In this document: positions 1 to 6,749 of the stretch, in pieces
How the letters are laid out: each line of letters starts with the position of its first letter
How positions within the stretch are numbered: the stretch's first letter is position 1
Assembly: GCA_937915835.1 (NCBI GenBank)
Contig: CALGHA010000175.1
Span: forward strand, 1-7,414
Length of the DNA stretch: 7,414 nucleotides
Direction of reading: 5' to 3'
Source of the DNA: an uncultured Fretibacterium sp.
Lineage (GTDB): Bacteria; Synergistota; Synergistia; Synergistales; Aminobacteriaceae
Made by a program: the position numbers and the translations under genes
Notes under the pieces: model-generated
What the model saw: only the letters and a program-made list of their open reading frames with translations
Told to the model about the DNA's origin: nothing
Databases searched by the model: none

Positions 1-19
1 GTCAACAAGAAAGTTTGAC
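1..19. repeat. Short inverted repeat at the left edge
   Basis: GTCAA (1-5) and TTGAC (15-19) form a perfect five-base dyad with a nine-base spacer in the leader of the FTR1 gene, just before its ribosome binding site. The window begins with its first base, so it may be the inner part of a longer operator or hairpin. Support is weak from this fragment alone. Confidence 0.2.
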
Positions 20-25
20 TTATCA

Positions 26-37
26 AAAGGAGAAATG
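26..37 (+). promoter_or_regulatory. Closely spaced ribosome binding site of the FTR1 gene
   Basis: AAAAGGAG (25-32) sits only two bases before the ATG at 35, shorter than the usual five to nine. In-frame TTG codons at 44 and 47 would have about 11 to 14 bases of spacing and would remove three or four residues. The ATG is preferred because it is the only ATG near the site. Confidence 0.5.
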
Positions 38-1426
38 ACCCAATTGTTGCGAAATAAGAGGGGTTTTGTTTATTATACATTGCCCGTGATAATTTTATGC
101 TTGTTAATCTTCTCATGCGTTAATCCTTCCGAAGCTGCCAAGAAAAAGAAGCGTTATGAAGACTGGCGTGGAGTTGCGGCTGATATGGCGTTAGAGTTCA
201 ACTCGGCGATTGAGAACGTCAAGAACGACAACTACAAAGACGCTTATACGAACGTAAACGATGCATATTTCAAGTATTACGAAGTTCAGGGCGTTGAACG
301 TACTGTTATGGTCGCGATTTCGCAAGCACGAGTGAGCCACATTGAGGGCCAATTTGCGGACATTAAGCATGTTTTACTCGGCAATCAGGAACGAGACAAG
401 GACGCTTTACTTCAGCAAATCGAAAACTTGAAGATTAAAGTCTACAAGGATTCAATGGTTCTCGATGGAATGGCTGAAATTTCGGATCCTGACAGCGTAG
501 GAGAAGCGCTTTACACTGACACGCAAATTCCTCGTCCAACGTTGGCGAATGTTCCGGCACAAAGTCAGACTGAAACCGTCGCAGAAACTCCAGCACAAGC
601 CCCATCCGAGAAGAAAACTCCAGTTAGCCGCGATTGGTTGACGTTCGTAACAGCTTTCGGGTTGCTCGTACGTGAAGGACTTGAAGCAATCCTCGTAATC
701 GTTGCAATCGTCGCATATCTCATCAAGACCGGCAATAAGCACATGTTAAAGGGAGTATATTTAGGCTCATTTGCGGCAATCATAGCTAGCGTAATTCTTG
801 CGTGGGCACTCGAAGCCTTAATGGGAGAACAAAGCGGAGTTGCTCGTGAATTACTCGAAGGCTGGACGATGTTCCTTGCTGTAGCTGTGTTGTTTTACGT
901 CAGCAACTGGATGTTATCGAAGGCCGACACAATAGCTTGGGAAAATTACATCAGCGGGAAAGTTCAGCAGTCAATCGACAGCAAATCTCAGTGGACGTTA
1001 ATTTTTGCGGCATTTATCGCTGTCATGAGAGAAGGAGCGGAGCTGATACTGTTTTACTCGGCGGCATTCACCGGAGGCATGAGCAACCCAGCTTACATAG
1101 CTTACGGCATCGGCGCGGGAATTCTTGTACTCGTGGCTGTGTGGGTAGCGTTTAGATATTTCAGCGTCAAACTTCCGTTGAGAGCGTTTTTCCTGTTCAC
1201 AAGCATTCTTTTATTCCTGATGTGCATATCATTCATGGGTAAAGGAGTTCAGGAGTTGACCGAAGCAGACGTAATCACGGGACGAACGGTTATTCCAGCA
1301 ATGAACGGCTTTAGCATTGAAATTCTGAGCATTTACGACCGAGCTGAGACGTTAATCCCGCAAATTATGCTCGTAATCGCGGCAGTCTGGACAACTTTAC
1401 CGCATTTGTTCAGGAAGAAGAAATAA
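35..1426 (+). CDS. ftr1: FTR1-family iron permease with N-terminal extracytoplasmic domain (FetM-like)
   Basis: Inner-membrane iron permease, the transport subunit of a P19/FetP-linked ferrous uptake system. Seen in the 463-residue protein: an N-terminal hydrophobic stretch (about 14-28) acting as a signal or anchor, a charged soluble domain (about 36-160) expected outside the cytoplasm, a Pro/Thr/Gln/Ala-rich linker (about 161-198), and about seven membrane segments from 203 to 457. The two family-defining REXXE motifs are REGLE at 213-217 and REGAE at 332-336; a further acidic motif RELLEG lies at 271-276. Family knowledge: REXXE glutamates bind iron during transport in yeast Ftr1p, EfeU and FetM. 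The ATG at 35 follows AAGGAG by only two bases, and the frame is open to the left window edge without an earlier ATG, GTG or TTG, so the start is likely but not certain. It heads the operon, 60 bases before the P19 gene. Confidence 0.93.
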   Translation: MTQLLRNKRGFVYYTLPVIILCLLIFSCVNPSEAAKKKKRYEDWRGVAADMALEFNSAIENVKNDNYKDAYTNVNDAYFKYYEVQGVERTVMVAISQARVSHIEGQFADIKHVLLGNQERDKDALLQQIENLKIKVYKDSMVLDGMAEISDPDSVGEALYTDTQIPRPTLANVPAQSQTETVAETPAQAPSEKKTPVSRDWLTFVTAFGLLVREGLEAILVIVAIVAYLIKTGNKHMLKGVYLGSFAAIIASVILAWALEALMGEQSGVARELLEGWTMFLAVAVLFYVSNWMLSKADTIAWENYISGKVQQSIDSKSQWTLIFAAFIAVMREGAELILFYSAAFTGGMSNPAYIAYGIGAGILVLVAVWVAFRYFSVKLPLRAFFLFTSILLFLMCISFMGKGVQELTEADVITGRTVIPAMNGFSIEILSIYDRAETLIPQIMLVIAAVWTTLPHLFRKKK

Positions 1427-1486
1427 TGATATAAATTGCTCCTCTGGAGTGTTTATATATAAATTTTATAGGAGGTATAGTTTTTC

Positions 1487-2077
1487 ATGAAAAAAGTAGT
1501 TTTTGCAGTCATGATTTTAACACTTGCTTTTGCGGGTGCGGCGTTCGGTTCTGAGGCAGTCTCGGTACGTCCCGGCGAAGTCGGCTTTGAGGAGATCCCA
1601 ATCGGCGAGACTCGCGTAGGCCCTTACAACGTTGCGGCAGTTTATTTCCAGGCTGTTGATATGTATCCGGCAGGCAAGAACCCTTCAAAGGAAGACAGCG
1701 ATATGCACCTTGAAGCAGATATTCACCTTTTACCGCTTGATGCGATTGCTTACGGTTTCGGTAACGGTGAAAATATTTGGCCGGCGTATTTAACGGTTAA
1801 GTATCAGATACTTTCAGCTGACGGCAAGAATGTCATAATGGAAGGCTCATTCATGCCCATGAACGCAGATGACGGCCCTCACTATGGTGCGAACATAGCG
1901 AAAGGCCTTAAAGTTGGACAGTATAAGCTGAGATTTATCATTGAGCCGCCGACTGATTACTTGCTTCACACGGATCCTGAGACCGGCGTACCTGCGAAGG
2001 AGAATGCAAGCCAGTTCTTCCAGACTCATACTGTTACGTTCGATTGGAATTATACAGCAGAACAGTTAGCTGATTAA
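1487..2077 (+). CDS. p19: Periplasmic iron/copper binding protein, P19/FetP (Tp34-like) family
   Basis: Periplasmic partner of the FTR1 permease, thought in Campylobacter and E. coli to bind Cu and Fe at a dimer interface and deliver or oxidise iron for the permease. The 196-residue precursor has a classic signal peptide (Lys-Lys, hydrophobic core about 5-18, likely cleavage after AFG at 21) and no lipobox, so the mature protein should be free in the periplasm. Family signatures are clear: a DMHLEADIH block (72-80), FMPM at 122-125, DGPHYGAN at 129-136 and a HTDPETG block (161-167). His74, Met125, His132 and His161 align with the known metal ligands (the Met-to-His spacing of seven is conserved); Glu76 lies in the same block. 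Length matches the family. AGGAGGT (1470-1476) lies ten bases before the ATG. The gene is followed by a predicted hairpin terminator rather than directly by the next gene. Confidence 0.95.
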   Translation: MKKVVFAVMILTLAFAGAAFGSEAVSVRPGEVGFEEIPIGETRVGPYNVAAVYFQAVDMYPAGKNPSKEDSDMHLEADIHLLPLDAIAYGFGNGENIWPAYLTVKYQILSADGKNVIMEGSFMPMNADDGPHYGANIAKGLKVGQYKLRFIIEPPTDYLLHTDPETGVPAKENASQFFQTHTVTFDWNYTAEQLAD

Positions 2078-2096
2078 GTTTTATTCTGCAAGTTTT

Positions 2097-2135
2097 GCGG
2101 GGGGCTTAGCTTTCAAAGCGGGCCTTCCGTTTTTT
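2097..2135 (+). terminator. Predicted intrinsic terminator or attenuator inside the operon
   Basis: Bases 2097-2112 can pair with 2116-2130 around a three-base TCA loop: six G residues and CTT on the left arm against GGGCCTTCC on the right, with one bulged A at 2108 and several G-T wobble pairs. Six T residues (2130-2135) follow at once, the first able to pair with G2097. The position, 19 bases after the P19 stop and just before the next ribosome binding site, suits a leaky terminator that lowers expression of the DUF2318 and ABC genes relative to FTR1 and P19. The wobble pairs make the strength uncertain, and no folding energy was computed. Confidence 0.6.
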
Positions 2136-2141
2136 GTTGTT

Positions 2142-2159
2142 AAGGAGTGATGAAAAATT
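2142..2159 (+). promoter_or_regulatory. Ambiguous translation start of the DUF2318 gene
   Basis: AAGGAG (2142-2147) is a good ribosome binding site, but the ATG it precedes (2150) opens only a five-codon frame, MKNS and stop. The long frame has an ATT codon at 2157, nine bases after AAGGAG, and no ATG, GTG or TTG until the TTG at 2190, which lacks any ribosome binding site. With one A fewer in the A5 run at 2153-2157, the ATG would read straight into the gene as MKILKYLVAV. Either ATT is used, or an indel or slippage joins the frames. Confidence 0.6.
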
Positions 2160-3401
2160 CTTAAATATTTAGTAGCCGTTACGGATCAATTGGCGGCTTT
2201 TGCTTTCATGCTGGGAATAATTCTAAGTTTTTCCCGCAAAAGGTTCACGTCTATATCTGCGTGGCTGGGAATTTTAGCAGGGTTTATAGTGTTTGGAGTT
2301 CGAATGTATGACCCTCGAGGTATGAATTTACGTTTGATGTGGTTCAACCGCTGGTTAATCGTCTGGATTGCCGGGCTTGCAATTCTCGCTGTAATACTTG
2401 CTTTGATGACATCGATATTCAGGAAAAAATTTTTATGGTTCGTAAATCTCTTCTCGCTTTCAATCTTAATCATCGTCTCACTGACTTACTTAGTGCCTCC
2501 GGTTATTCAGTATACTCGCGAGTTTATATATTTCGGTGAAGCTGGCATAAGCACAAACGCAATGTTAAGGGCTTTAGGCTTTTCGCTCGGAATAATCGTG
2601 TGTCTTCTGTTGACGTTGAGCGCGTATGAAGTTCACAAGTCTTTGAACACTGCTAGCCAGAGTTATGCGTTCATGACGGCTTCTCTTGTAATTTTTGCGT
2701 GTGAGTTTGCGGTTTCATCAGTTGCGGCATTGCAGAGATTGAAGGTTATTCGTCTGACTGATAGAGTTTTCAAGATTATGATCTGGCGAGGGGAAAATCC
2801 GAACGCGTTTTTGTTCGCCCAGTTAACTTTAGCGTTAATCATGTTAGCTTTCGTAATTTACACTCACTTGAAGCCGTCGCAGGAATTTCCGAATAAGGCA
2901 TTGTTGCGTAAAGAGAAGGCGAGATTACGGGACTGTCGACGCTGGAGCTGGAGTTTATGCGTTTGGGGAGCAATGGCAGTATTTATCGTGATAGTTCTGC
3001 ATTATTACGACACGAAACCTCCTGCAGAAGTTCAGCCGGAACCTTACGAGCTTAACGACGGAATAATCTCAATCGAGCTTGCTAAAGTTTCAGACGGACA
3101 TTTGCATAAATTCTCGTACGTTACGCCGAATAAATATGACGTGAGATTTCTGGTTGTCAAGAAGCCTGCGGGAACAGCTTACGGGGTTGGACTTGACGCG
3201 TGCGACATTTGCGGGATTGCGGGCTATTACGAGCGTGGAGACGATGAAGTAATTTGTCGTCGCTGTGATGTCGTAATGAACAAGAACACAATCGGCTTCA
3301 AGGGAGGCTGTAATCCTGTTCCGTTTGAGTATGAAATTCGTGCGGGAAAAATTTTTATCGATGTTAAGGCTCTCGAAGCTGAAGAAACACGCTTTAGATA
3401 A
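2157..3401 (+). CDS. Polytopic membrane protein with C-terminal DUF2318 (Fe-S/metal-binding) domain
   Basis: Membrane protein found with FTR1 and P19 in iron-uptake clusters (Cj1660-type in Campylobacter). Numbered from the ATT at 2157 it has 414 residues: eight probable membrane segments (about 9-25, 33-48, 66-86, 93-115, 138-157, 170-192, 217-236, 264-282), then a soluble C-terminal domain (about 290-414). That domain has a conserved His pair (GHLH, His315 and His317) and five cysteines as CxxC (349/352), CxxC (367/370) and a lone Cys385 in GGCNPVPF, the DUF2318 signature, usually annotated as Fe-S-containing. Its role is not established; a redox task in iron handling on the outer face of the membrane is my inference. 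The start is unclear: the ribosome binding site serves an out-of-frame ATG at 2150, while a conventional TTG start at 2190 would lose 11 residues that look like genuine protein (LKYLVAV). A terminator-like hairpin lies just upstream. Confidence 0.88.
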   Translation: MLKYLVAVTDQLAAFAFMLGIILSFSRKRFTSISAWLGILAGFIVFGVRMYDPRGMNLRLMWFNRWLIVWIAGLAILAVILALMTSIFRKKFLWFVNLFSLSILIIVSLTYLVPPVIQYTREFIYFGEAGISTNAMLRALGFSLGIIVCLLLTLSAYEVHKSLNTASQSYAFMTASLVIFACEFAVSSVAALQRLKVIRLTDRVFKIMIWRGENPNAFLFAQLTLALIMLAFVIYTHLKPSQEFPNKALLRKEKARLRDCRRWSWSLCVWGAMAVFIVIVLHYYDTKPPAEVQPEPYELNDGIISIELAKVSDGHLHKFSYVTPNKYDVRFLVVKKPAGTAYGVGLDACDICGIAGYYERGDDEVICRRCDVVMNKNTIGFKGGCNPVPFEYEIRAGKIFIDVKALEAEETRFR

Positions 3402-3452
3402 TTTTATTGCTGGGAAAATTTTAACGACAAAATATAACACGTTCTATTTTTC

Positions 3453-3476
3453 AGGAGGTGCGGAAAAAATAAAATG
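3453..3476 (+). promoter_or_regulatory. Distant ribosome binding site of the first permease gene
   Basis: AGGAGG (3453-3458) is a perfect Shine-Dalgarno but lies 15 bases before the ATG at 3474, which is long. A weaker GGA (3462-3464) is nine bases away. No closer in-frame start exists, and the predicted N-terminus MFWRM matches the internal MYWKM of the paralogous permease, so the ATG at 3474 is kept. Confidence 0.5.
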
Positions 3477-4766
3477 TTCTGGCGGATGATTATTAAGACG
3501 CTTATACGTCAGAAAAGTAAAATGTTGATGATAGCTTTCACCGTCGTGTTAGGTGTCTCGCTTTCGACGGCGATGATGAACGTAATGCTCGGTGTCGGCG
3601 ACAAAGTTAATCGTGAGTTAAAAGTTTACGGAGCAAATATCACGGTTCGGCATAAGGACGCGGCATTAATGAGCGATTTATATGGCTTGACTGAAGGGCA
3701 GGGAGTTAATGACAAATTTTTGTACGAAGAGGACGTGTTAAAGCTCAAGTCAATTTTCTGGGGCTTCAACATTCTTGACTTTGTGCCTGTTCTTGATGGC
3801 AATGCAATATTACGCTTCAATCAAAAAGTTATCGGCAATGCTTCATTAATTGGAACTTGGCCGGAAAAAAATGCTGTTTTGTCGACAGGCGAGGAATTAC
3901 ACACGGGCTTGAAGGCTCTGCGTACATGGTGGGATATTTCCGGAGAATGGCTGAACGAAGACGAAAATGACGCTGTAATGCTGGGAAAAAATTTAGCTTC
4001 TCAGAATAATATTCATGTTGGCGACGCAATCACGCTCACACAAAACGGGATAACAAAAAGTTTTTTGGTCAAGGGAATATTTCATGACGGCGGAAATTCT
4101 GACGAGAAAATTTTGATGACACTTCCGGCTGTTCAGGAGTTAATGAATTTGCCCGGAAAAATCGCGAGCATCGAGGTATCAGCCTTAACGACACCTGACA
4201 ACGATTTAGCACGAAAAGCCGCCCAAGATCCTACGAGTTTATCACCTGATGAATATGAAACTTGGTATTGCACGGCATATGTCAGCGCGATATGTCATCA
4301 AATCCAGGAAGTAATACGTGATGGAGTTGCAAAGCCGGTTCGTCAGGTTGCCGAGTCCGAAGGAACGATATTAAACAAGACGACGCTTTTAATGGTGCTT
4401 ATAACGATATTAAGCTCCATCGGTTCAGCATTGGCAATCTCAAATTTAATCACAGCGAGCGTAATTGAACGTAGCCAGGAATTAGGATTGCTTAAGGCAT
4501 TAGGCGCGTATAACTGGCATATTGCGTTGCTCGTTCTCGTTGAAGTCATGCTCACGGGATTGGCCGGAGGAGTTATAGGCTATTTTCTCGGGATTGGATT
4601 TGCGCAAATTATCGGTCAAACTGTCTTCGGTTCGTATATCGAGATTGCACGAATGGTAATTCTTATCGTCGCTGTAATTCTGTTCTTTGTTACTCTGGTC
4701 GGGAGCATTCCTGCAATTCGTTACTTGATGGCATTGAAGCCTACGGAGGTATTACATGGCAAATAA
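3474..4766 (+). CDS. FtsX/MacB-like ABC transporter permease, first subunit
   Basis: Inner-membrane subunit of an ABC complex of the LolCDE/MacB/FtsX type. The 430-residue protein has the standard layout: one N-terminal membrane helix (about 18-40), a large periplasmic domain (about 42-300), and three C-terminal helices (about 303-330, 350-380, 392-415). ERSQELGLLKALGA (332-345) is the cytoplasmic coupling motif of this family, contacting the ATPase. It is paralogous to the next gene: both carry RE-x3-YGAN just after the first helix and a similar later block (LGKNLASQNNIHVGD here, VGHEIAQTLNLKLGD there). Two periplasmic cysteines (266 and 274, the second followed by His275) have no counterpart in the partner and could form a disulfide or bind metal; that is inference. 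The gene ends inside the start of the next one, implying coupled translation. Its Campylobacter counterpart by order is cj1661. The substrate is unknown. Confidence 0.9.
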   Translation: MFWRMIIKTLIRQKSKMLMIAFTVVLGVSLSTAMMNVMLGVGDKVNRELKVYGANITVRHKDAALMSDLYGLTEGQGVNDKFLYEEDVLKLKSIFWGFNILDFVPVLDGNAILRFNQKVIGNASLIGTWPEKNAVLSTGEELHTGLKALRTWWDISGEWLNEDENDAVMLGKNLASQNNIHVGDAITLTQNGITKSFLVKGIFHDGGNSDEKILMTLPAVQELMNLPGKIASIEVSALTTPDNDLARKAAQDPTSLSPDEYETWYCTAYVSAICHQIQEVIRDGVAKPVRQVAESEGTILNKTTLLMVLITILSSIGSALAISNLITASVIERSQELGLLKALGAYNWHIALLVLVEVMLTGLAGGVIGYFLGIGFAQIIGQTVFGSYIEIARMVILIVAVILFFVTLVGSIPAIRYLMALKPTEVLHGK

Positions 4767-5979
4767 AACACGAACAGGCAGTCGCCGCAAAATGTATTGG
4801 AAAATGGTATCGAGTTCGTTAATTCGTCGGGCATCGAGATTAATTATCGCTGTTCTTGCAATCGCTATCGGAGCTACGATATTGTCAGGTCTTGTTACGA
4901 TTTATTACGACATTCCGGAGCAACTTGGGCGAGAGTTCAGATCTTACGGAGCGAACTTGATAATTTTACCAAGAGGCGAGGCAAAAATTACTCGTGAAAC
5001 TCTTAATTCCCTTCGTGCTTTAATCGGCGAGAATAAAATTGTCGGAATGGCTCCGTACCGTTATCAGACCGTGAAAATTAATGAACAACCTTATATTATT
5101 GCCGGAACGGATTTAGCACAAGCCGAGAAGAATAGCCCATTTTGGTATATCGAAGGAAGCTGGGGGAACTCTCAGGAGACTTCTAGCGTAATGGTCGGTC
5201 ATGAAATCGCTCAAACTCTTAATCTCAAACTTGGCGACACTTTCACCGTTCAGGGCGTTAAATATGGTCAGCAGGCAGAAGCTTCACGTCAGGATTTAAG
5301 CGCAGAAGAAAACCAGAAGCGAGACTTAGCACGTCAAAACTTCGCGAAAAAGTTAAGTGTTAGGGGAATTGTTTCGACTGGAGGAGCTGAAGAGGGATTT
5401 ATTTTTGCTGACGTTGACATGTTAGACGAGTTAATAGGCGACACTTTCAGAGCTGACGTAATCGAATGCAGCATTGTAGCCGACGCTGGAGAACTTACGG
5501 AGTTATCAGCAAGAATTGAGCGGGAAATTCCGGAGTTACAGCCTCGTGCAGTCCGAAGGTTAACGCAGTCACAAGATATAGTTTTAGGGAAATTGCAGGC
5601 TCTAGTGTTGCTCGTTACGGTTGTCGTGTTAATAATCACGATGATTTCAGTTTATACGACTATGATGGCAATGGTCGCTGAGAGACGACGGGAAATTGCG
5701 TTGAAAAAAGCGCTCGGAGCTGAGAATAAATTAGTGATGAGTGAATTGCTCGGTGAAGGTGTCTTGCTTGGATTTATCGGTGGAGCATTGGGAGTATTTT
5801 TAGGCTTTGAGTTCGCGCTTCGTGTGAGCTTAAACGTTTTCGGACGCGGCATAAACTTTCAATGGGCCTTAATCCCCGCAACAATCGCCGTATTCATCAT
5901 AATCACGGTTTTAGCGTCAATAATTCCAGTCCGTAAAGTCATGGATATACATCCTGCAATAGTTCTGAAGGGAGAATAA
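4756..5979 (+). CDS. FtsX/MacB-like ABC transporter permease, second subunit
   Basis: Second permease of the same ABC complex, 407 residues. It has an N-terminal helix (about 28-50), a periplasmic domain (about 52-275), and three C-terminal helices (about 280-305, 328-355, 370-391). The coupling motif is AERRREIALKKALGA (308-322). The GGAGGT site (4745-4750) lies five bases before the ATG at 4756, inside the end of the upstream gene, and the two genes overlap by 11 bases, so translational coupling is likely and a heterodimeric permease pair is expected. An internal Met at residue 13 (MYWKMV) aligns with the first residue of the paralogue, so a shorter product is possible, but the ribosome binding site favours 4756. 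A strongly charged stretch (about 170-200, rich in Glu, Lys, Arg and Gln) looks like an insert in the periplasmic domain. The ATPase gene follows after three bases. Confidence 0.92.
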   Translation: MANKTRTGSRRKMYWKMVSSSLIRRASRLIIAVLAIAIGATILSGLVTIYYDIPEQLGREFRSYGANLIILPRGEAKITRETLNSLRALIGENKIVGMAPYRYQTVKINEQPYIIAGTDLAQAEKNSPFWYIEGSWGNSQETSSVMVGHEIAQTLNLKLGDTFTVQGVKYGQQAEASRQDLSAEENQKRDLARQNFAKKLSVRGIVSTGGAEEGFIFADVDMLDELIGDTFRADVIECSIVADAGELTELSARIEREIPELQPRAVRRLTQSQDIVLGKLQALVLLVTVVVLIITMISVYTTMMAMVAERRREIALKKALGAENKLVMSELLGEGVLLGFIGGALGVFLGFEFALRVSLNVFGRGINFQWALIPATIAVFIIITVLASIIPVRKVMDIHPAIVLKGE

Positions 5980-5982
5980 TTA

Positions 5983-6693
5983 ATGTCAGCACGAAAAATT
6001 TTAGAGTTAAAGAATGTCTCGAAAATATACGGGAATTTGAAGGCCTTAGCAGATATAAACTTGAGCGTAAACGCCGGAGATTGGCTTTCGATTATGGGGC
6101 CTTCAGGTTCAGGCAAGACGACGATGATAAACATTATCGGCTGTATGGATACGCCATCAGTGGGAAGCGTTATACTTGACGACGTTGACATAAGCAAAGA
6201 GAACGCTGCGAGCTTAACGAGAATTAGACGAGACAAAATCGGGTTAATCTTTCAGCAGTTCCACTTGATAAGCTATTTGACGGCTGTAGAAAACGTAATG
6301 GTTGCTCAATATTATCACAGCATGCCCGACGAAGCCGAAGCAATGGAAGCTCTTGATAAAGTTGGATTAGCAGACAGGGCACGACATTTACCCGCGCAAT
6401 TATCCGGAGGAGAACAGCAAAGAGTTTGCATAGCCCGAGCCTTGATAAATTCTCCGCAAATTTTGTTAGGCGACGAACCTACGGGAAATCTTGACGAGGA
6501 AAATGAAGGAATTGTTGTAGACATTTTCAGGAGACTTCATGACGAGGGAGTTACGATCATAATAGTTACTCATGACCCGGAAGTCGGCGATGTTGCTCAG
6601 CGAAAGATTATACTTGAACACGGAAAAATTGTTGATGACATTGACCAGTCAGCGACATTCGGAGAAGCCTTAAAGTTGAAGCATAATAATTAA
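5983..6693 (+). CDS. ABC transporter ATP-binding protein (LolD/MacB type)
   Basis: Cytoplasmic ATPase powering the two upstream permeases. The 236-residue protein has all the core motifs: Walker A GPSGSGKTT (39-47), Q-loop Gln91 in IFQQFHL, ABC signature LSGGEQQR (140-147), Walker B ILLGDEP (160-166) with catalytic Glu165, D-loop GNLD (168-171) and H-loop His197. The DEPTGNLD block and overall length are typical of the LolD/MacB/FtsE group, which works with FtsX-type permeases. These usually do mechanical work on periplasmic or lipoprotein partners or export, rather than importing a solute through a channel with a binding protein; whether that holds here is inference. AAGGGAG (5968-5974) lies eight bases before the ATG and overlaps the end of the upstream gene, consistent with co-translation. 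By order it corresponds to cj1663 of Campylobacter. Confidence 0.96.
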   Translation: MSARKILELKNVSKIYGNLKALADINLSVNAGDWLSIMGPSGSGKTTMINIIGCMDTPSVGSVILDDVDISKENAASLTRIRRDKIGLIFQQFHLISYLTAVENVMVAQYYHSMPDEAEAMEALDKVGLADRARHLPAQLSGGEQQRVCIARALINSPQILLGDEPTGNLDEENEGIVVDIFRRLHDEGVTIIIVTHDPEVGDVAQRKIILEHGKIVDDIDQSATFGEALKLKHNN

Positions 6694-6701
6694 TGTATAA
6701 T
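6676..6701 (+). promoter_or_regulatory. Candidate promoter for the regulator gene
   Basis: A perfect TATAAT (6696-6701), preceded directly by TG, begins three bases after the ATPase stop codon. No good -35 box lies at the right distance: TTGAAG (6676-6681) is only 14 bases upstream. Transcription would begin near 6708, leaving a leader of about 40 bases before the regulator ATG. It suggests that the regulator can be made independently of the long operon transcript. Confidence 0.4.
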
Positions 6702-6708
6702 TCTAATC

Positions 6709-6723
6709 ATGTCACGAGGACAT
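6709..6723 (+). promoter_or_regulatory. Dyad ATGTC-N5-GACAT between the -10 box and the regulator gene
   Basis: A perfect five-base inverted repeat with a five-base spacer (ACGAG) begins seven bases after the TATAAT, about where transcription would start. It could be an operator for autoregulation by the metalloregulator or another factor, or a small leader hairpin. It does not resemble the classic DtxR or MntR boxes that I know, and one short dyad can arise by chance. Confidence 0.3.
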
Positions 6724-6749
6724 ACACGAAAATTTGAGGTGAAAAATTA

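Noticed and set aside
35..140. FTR1 protein as a lipoprotein (IFSC at residues 25-28)
   Set aside because: Phe at the -2 position is not typical of a lipobox, and a hydrophobic anchor or ordinary cleavage after SEA (residue 34) explains the sequence as well.
452..783. Two overlapping minus-strand frames opposite the FTR1 gene
   Set aside because: They sit opposite the linker and first REXXE region, resemble no family and have low-complexity composition typical of antisense reading.
1439..1474. CTCCT (1439-1443) could pair with AGGAG (1470-1474) of the P19 ribosome binding site, or form a CTCC-TCT-GGAG hairpin instead
   Set aside because: Only four or five pairs in either form, with no conservation evidence; too weak to call an RNA switch.
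2150..2164. Five-codon leader peptide MKNS with a perfect ribosome binding site
   Set aside because: More simply explained as the displaced start of the DUF2318 gene; it contains no regulatory codon run.
3407..3438. Possible promoter TTGCTG and TATAAC before the first permease
   Set aside because: The spacing is 20 bases, outside the normal range, and the gap is AT-rich so partial matches are expected.
3090..3440. Minus-strand frame of 116 codons opposite the DUF2318 domain
   Set aside because: It covers the conserved cysteine domain on the other strand, so the codon pattern is explained by the plus-strand gene.
5859..6236. Minus-strand frame of 125 codons opposite the second permease and the ATPase
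   Set aside because: It lies opposite two certain genes with strong family motifs and has no recognisable domain; it is a shadow frame.
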